Shown: positions 5,859 to 6,010 of the stretch, piece by piece
Layout of the letters: every line of letters starts with the position of its first letter
How positions within the stretch are numbered: the first letter of the stretch is position 1
Assembly (NCBI GenBank): GCA_046081705.1
Contig: JBJTWK010000071.1
Span: 1-6,010, forward strand
DNA from: IMCC26256 sp046081705
GTDB lineage: Bacteria > Actinomycetota > Acidimicrobiia > IMCC26256
DNA: 6,010 nucleotides
Reading direction: 5' to 3'
Notes under the pieces: generated by a model
What the model was told of the DNA's origin: nothing
Databases searched by the model: none
The model's input: the letters and a program-made list of their open reading frames with translations, nothing else
Position numbers and translations under genes: made by a program

Positions 5859-6010
5859 ATGGATGTCACACCCCTGGGATCCAATGATCCCGTGACCACG
5901 CAACTGCACCTCCTCGACGGCGGCCGGCTCGGCCGTAACCTCGACGCCAAGACCCGGCGCATCGGCCGCAAGGGTGTCGCGCAGGCGCGCGAGACCCTGG
6001 CCCGCATCCA
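5859..6010 (+). CDS. Small conserved-looking hypothetical protein, N-terminal fragment (runs off right edge)
   Basis: The frame stays open from ATG at 5859 to the window's end, giving 50 full codons. It codes for a soluble, basic segment: TTQLHLLDGGRLGRNLD (13-29), then TRRIGRKGVAQARETLARI (32-50), which looks like an amphipathic helix rich in Arg and Lys. No signal peptide or membrane segment is present. It resembles short uncharacterised proteins of Acidimicrobiia that begin TTQL-x-L and contain a TR-x-[IV]-G-x-[RK]-G-[IV]-A-x-AR pattern, from memory and not from a search. In those the start falls at the position of the GTG at 5892, which is the main alternative; it would drop eleven residues. 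The gene runs divergently from the desulfurase. I do not know its function. The strand choice rests on the open frame, the start signal and the motif, and is moderately sure. Confidence 0.55.
   Translation, partial: MDVTPLGSNDPVTTQLHLLDGGRLGRNLDAKTRRIGRKGVAQARETLARI

Noticed and set aside
5880..5885. TCCAAT as a -10 for a leaderless GTG start at 5892
   Set aside because: The distance is right but the nearly invariant second-position A is missing, while the ATG at 5859 has a proper GGAG site.

Overview
This window is chromosomal DNA with very high GC content and third-codon-position GC bias, and it reads as a free-living actinobacterium. The gene set (a cysteine desulfurase, MnmA, a lone MetE C-terminal-like protein and NAD-dependent ligase LigA, close together) is the housekeeping neighbourhood seen in Actinobacteria; Mycobacterium tuberculosis has the same genes in the Rv3025c to Rv3014c region. 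The style of the proteins suggests Acidimicrobiia (Ilumatobacter-like), but that is an impression, not a proof.

Layout from left to right. Bases 1-198 (minus) are the first 66 codons of ligA, running off the left edge. Bases 209-958 (minus) encode an unrecognised six-helix membrane protein, and 1000-2013 (minus) a MetE-C-like protein with what looks like a complete zinc site. These three genes point the same way and form one likely transcription unit ending in ligA. A compact divergent promoter lies around 2011-2032. Bases 2087-2935 (plus, start uncertain) encode a five-helix membrane protein with a soluble tail, and 2932-3489 (plus) a GNAT acetyltransferase joined to it by a 4-base overlap. 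Bases 3493-4518 (minus) are mnmA and 4515-5684 (minus) a cysteine desulfurase, again joined by a 4-base overlap. Bases 5685-5858 hold no gene and carry the likely desulfurase promoter. From 5859 to the right edge runs the start of a small plus-strand protein.

How the genes work together: the desulfurase should draw sulfur from cysteine and MnmA should place it on the wobble uridine of certain tRNAs. The MetE-like protein may handle a thiol or methyl group, but its substrate is unknown. The two plus-strand genes split what would otherwise be one minus-strand run from desulfurase to ligA, and they meet mnmA tail to tail with only three bases between stop codons.

I see no tRNA, rRNA, CRISPR array, insertion sequence, riboswitch or convincing intrinsic terminator. 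The window is mostly ordinary housekeeping DNA. The points most worth checking are the symmetric divergent promoter, the lone MetE-like protein and the two unknown membrane proteins.
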